From Spirodela intermedia (Eukaryota; Streptophyta; Magnoliopsida; Alismatales; Araceae), in the NCBI GenBank assembly GCA_902729315.2, contig LR746279.1, positions 3,004,501-3,068,500 of the forward strand: a stretch of 64,000 nt of DNA, written 5' to 3'. Position 1 is the first letter of the stretch, and every line of letters begins with the position of its first letter. Below, piece by piece: positions 60,130 to 64,000 of the stretch. A program made the position numbers and the translations under genes. Below the pieces are notes generated by a model, which was not told the DNA's origin, searched no databases, and worked only from the letters and a program-made list of their open reading frames with translations.

Positions 60130-63043
60130 CCTGCTTCACTGGATTATCAGATCCAAAATGCGAATAAAAAAAAATCCGGCATTTTCGCCAGATACAAATG
60201 CGTTTTGGAAGCAACTCGTACTAAATGGGTTTGGGTTTTTACAATGCCTTTTCTCCTCCCAGGCGCTGGTCCTTCCCAAGACTCTTAGCAACTTCCTCCT
60301 TCCCCTCTGCTGTAGTATCTTTGTCTTTTAACTGATTTTGTACCCTTTTTGAGTTCCTAGGATTGAGGTTTCTGTACATATTTGACACCCTTTTATATAA
60401 TGATTTAGTCACTAGATCTGCTCTACTCTCCACTTATTGTGTTCTTCACCACTTTCTTGGGCTTTGCTAAATCCTTAGTAGAATGCATACCAAATTACAA
60501 GCTTATATAGTCTAAAATACTATATTTAACAGCTTTGACTAATTCTAGATTGTGCTTTAGAGCTCTTGATTAGATTAACAAATGTAAGGGATCAAATCAG
60601 AGAAGAGCCCAATCCGCTATTCTAGATTCACGATTTTAAGTGACTAAATAGAGAAGATCCACTTCTAGCATACATGACTTCTCTCTTCTAGATTCACGGT
60701 GTAAGTAGCCAAGAATAGACCACTAAAATTTTCTCTTTTAGATTAGTGGCTCTATTTTGCAAACACGGATTTGCTACGGTCATCTCTTCTAGATTAAGGT
60801 TCTCAATCAATGGTGAGTTAAATACACTCTAAACACAAAGCAAATTGAGTTATTGTTTGTTCAAGTTCAGATCTAACCATCTTAGAAGCTTGTTTGTTTG
60901 TTTTTATCATTGAAAAAGTTTATGTGAAGAAATCTTTGAAGCCTTTGTGTAGCATTAGGTAGTCGAACTTGCAGTAATTTGGTGCAGGTTGCTTGGAGGA
61001 AGAGTGCACTTTTAAGCTATCTCTATATTTTTGGTGGAATGTCACTCCTGTTATTCCTCGTATGCACGTTTACTTTCATTGAGCAGAGGTCTTCTTATTT
61101 ATAGAGAGTTTACTGAACTGCTTCCGACTGTCAGGCATCCGATCCGGTTCAAGGGTCACATTATGCCCCTTCAATTTCAACTTCAGAGAGGCTTATTAAT
61201 ATGGGAAAATCCAGAAATTTTCAGAAATGCTCATTCGGAACAAATCTTCTCTCCTTGGGAGTCAATGCTACTAGCACCTCGGAGATACTGTCCTTACTTT
61301 TCTGGATTAGTGTATGACCAAATGTCTTCTACCAGCGCATCTTCATTGCACATGTGGCCCCCAGAGAACCACAACTTGCACCTTAGGGCCTGGCCCCCCA
61401 CTATTCCACTTTTCTGCCAAACCCTTTTGCACAAACTGTTGAAGTAGGGCAAGCAGTGCTAGGTACGAGCAGTGTCATGGGAGCCTCCATGACCTTGTGG
61501 AGTCACCTAATAATAAATATGATGATTTGAGGTATTTTTACGAACCTGTCTTGTTCAATTCTTTTTTTTGAATTACGTTCTTGTTATTATCATCATTTGT
61601 CTGTCACAATTTAATCTTGACGGGAATTTACGAGTTGGAGCCTTGAATGTTATTACGGACATCTTTTGTATTGCCTTGTCTTTAACCTCCATAGCTAGCA
61701 TTAAGCTGAAATGGCAATGATCTCTCTGTCTCTGTCTCTATCTTGGTAACATGCCCACCCTCAAGCCAGATAAGTTATATTCCATTTCCGTGTACTATGA
61801 CGTCCTTTTTTTGTCTTCCTCAGTTGTGCAGACTGCTGAACATGGGCCATTTTTTCTTTGCCTCAACCTCCCCCCAACCAAAAGAAATGATGAAAAGGAA
61901 TAGATTCCCCTGCACCTGATTAATGAGCTTCTAGCAAATATAGCATTTTCTCCAGAACTATGTACATCTTAGAAACTTGTCAGAAGCTTCATCTTTGACG
62001 ACCATCCTAAGACTTGGTAGGCATTTAGGGTAGTCCATCATGCCAAAGTTGAACTGTGGGCAATACTTTCCTGAACATCGTTCAGTTCTGAGTTCCAGTA
62101 CGTTTGTTTGCTTGCTTACTGTAGATGCGACTTTTTTTCCAGATATATCCATCATTTGGGGATCAGTATGGAGAGCGCCAGACTCTTTGATGTCACTTAT
62201 TCTTGCCTTTTTTGTTACTTTTCTTTCCCCAAATGGCAAAATTACTTGGGAGTTCACTTTTATCTGATTCACTCCCCCAAATCGCAGTGTGCCATACTCT
62301 TTAGTCTGGCCTTATGTGGTTTCTCTATGCAGAAAAGCTGAAAGTCACAGGATCTCATGCAAAGGGAGGAAAGCACCGTGATTGATGTGAGGATCCATTT
62401 AACATACTTTAATTCAGCAAAACTTACTTCAGAAGTTTTGCTGGGCAGAAGCATCGAATGTACTGGCAACGTAGATCTTCTGGATGTCGAGGATCTCATG
62501 CAAAGGTAGGAAAGCACCGTGACTGACGTGAGGATTCCATCCCACCTTGCACAGGCTGTGATGGTTCTGAATGAGTCAGAATTCGATGAAAGCCATCAAG
62601 AGATTTGCCTCGACATAGATAACATGTCATATGTAGTCAGATGGTCGGACCCAGTCCTCTGGTCAACTCATTATGGGAATGATTTATCTGCTCCTGCCAG
62701 AGAAGTTGCAACTGAAGGACTGGATTGGGAATGTGAGCACAGGGCTGGCCGAGGACACTGTGCAGAAAAACTTGAAGCAATGGAAATATCTATCTCTGCA
62801 GCCTGCAAGGCAGAATCTTACAGTATTTTCCCAGTAAATTACCAAGAGACCATCCAGTCATCCATGTATCTCACAATTTTCTCTGGCATTCACTCCTTTA
62901 TGCATGGCAGAAAGATTATGCCGATGGGGAAGATCTGCAGGTGTTGACCTGTGGGCATGACTCCTACACTTGTTGTGTTGGAAAATGGTTGATTTAGAAG
63001 AAAGTCACCTCAATCTGAAAGAAAACGACCTTGTTTACCTTAA
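60130..63043 (+). pseudogene. RING-H2 E3 pseudogene, copy D
   Basis: A decayed promoter block (CCTGCTTCAC at 60130) is followed by relics of exon 3 (from about 61221, AATGCTCATTCGGAACAAAT, to about 61535), exon 4 (62333-62386, TGA at codon 3), exon 5 (62555-62635, open: LNESEF ... DIDNMSY), exon 6 (about 62701-62826, frameshifted, with the first RING Cys pair replaced by SYSIFP) and exon 7 (from 62911, CGHD retained, then TAG at 62995-62997; the ancestral stop corresponds to about 63041-63043). Exons 1 and 2 are absent. It is a clear pseudogene related to copies B and C. Confidence 0.85.
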
Positions 63044-63829
<786 letters not shown>

Positions 63830-63830
<1 letters not shown>

Positions 63831-64000
63831 ATCAAGTTGTTAGAATCATTGGATCATCAATAAAAATATCATCAACACAATTTGTAGAGCATCATTATTA
63901 GTTTATGAAAGGTTTTAGATGAAAAAATTGTGTATTTTAAATGAAATTATCTTTGATTGATCAACGAATGCATTGTTGTCAATAACAAGATGATTTATCA
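63830..64000. repeat. dispersed repeat, copy 2 (runs off the window)
   Basis: Same orientation as 28290-28475, sharing TAGAATCATT, CATCAACAC and TTATCTTTGATTGAT. It is cut by the window end. Confidence 0.65.

Overview
This is nuclear DNA from a flowering plant. Four recognisable gene families have plant-type GT-AG introns: UNC-50, a strictosidine-synthase-like protein, an EBS-type BAH-PHD reader and an MBR/RHG1A-type RING-H2 E3 ligase. They sit among decayed LTR retrotransposons, (GA/CT)n microsatellites and AT-rich intergenic DNA. The very GC-rich codon use of the strictosidine-synthase-like gene next to genes of ordinary composition hints at a monocot, but this is weak. No tRNA, rRNA, CRISPR or bacterial-type operon was seen.

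Layout. 994-10890 (+): a ten-exon UNC-50 gene, a Golgi membrane trafficking protein, with a 26-bp micro-exon. 11.3-12.2 kb: three ~320-bp tandem repeats. 12.2-13.5 kb: a cluster of TGGGCY motifs and an isolated exon-like ORF. 13.45-14.97 kb: a foldback-type element with long imperfect inverted repeats. 17975-19286 (+): a three-exon strictosidine-synthase-like gene with its TATA box, followed by a CT/CTAT satellite. 22.0-22.9 kb: a two-unit repeat. 23.2-31.35 kb: a ~160-bp tandem array split by a decayed minus-strand Ty1/copia element (23610-30376) with ~125-bp LTRs. 32264-35806 (+): a five-exon EBS-like histone-mark reader. 36.3-36.65 kb: a GA/GATA satellite. 37.05-37.44 kb: a gypsy integrase relic.

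The right third (41.9-63.8 kb) is a tandem array of RING-H2 E3 genes, all on the plus strand. Copy A (46053-47839) and copy B (49559-52230) are intact. Copy C (57481-59304) still splices in frame but has lost three RING zinc ligands. Copy D (60.1-63.04 kb) is a clear pseudogene. A lone RING exon (41890-42021) and a promoter-only stub (53.0-54.06 kb) are remnants of further units. Copies A, B and C share a promoter block with an E2F-type ATTCGCGC site and a (CT)n leader. The short intron that splits the RING is a multiple of three and stop-free in A, B and C. B and C are nearly identical across several exons and introns, then diverge abruptly at the RING cysteines, which looks like gene conversion. 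This array is the most interesting part of the window.

The UNC-50, strictosidine-synthase-like and EBS genes are unrelated neighbours, not a pathway. EBS-like readers and MBR-type ligases have both been linked to flowering-time control in Arabidopsis, but nothing in the sequence shows a joint function here.
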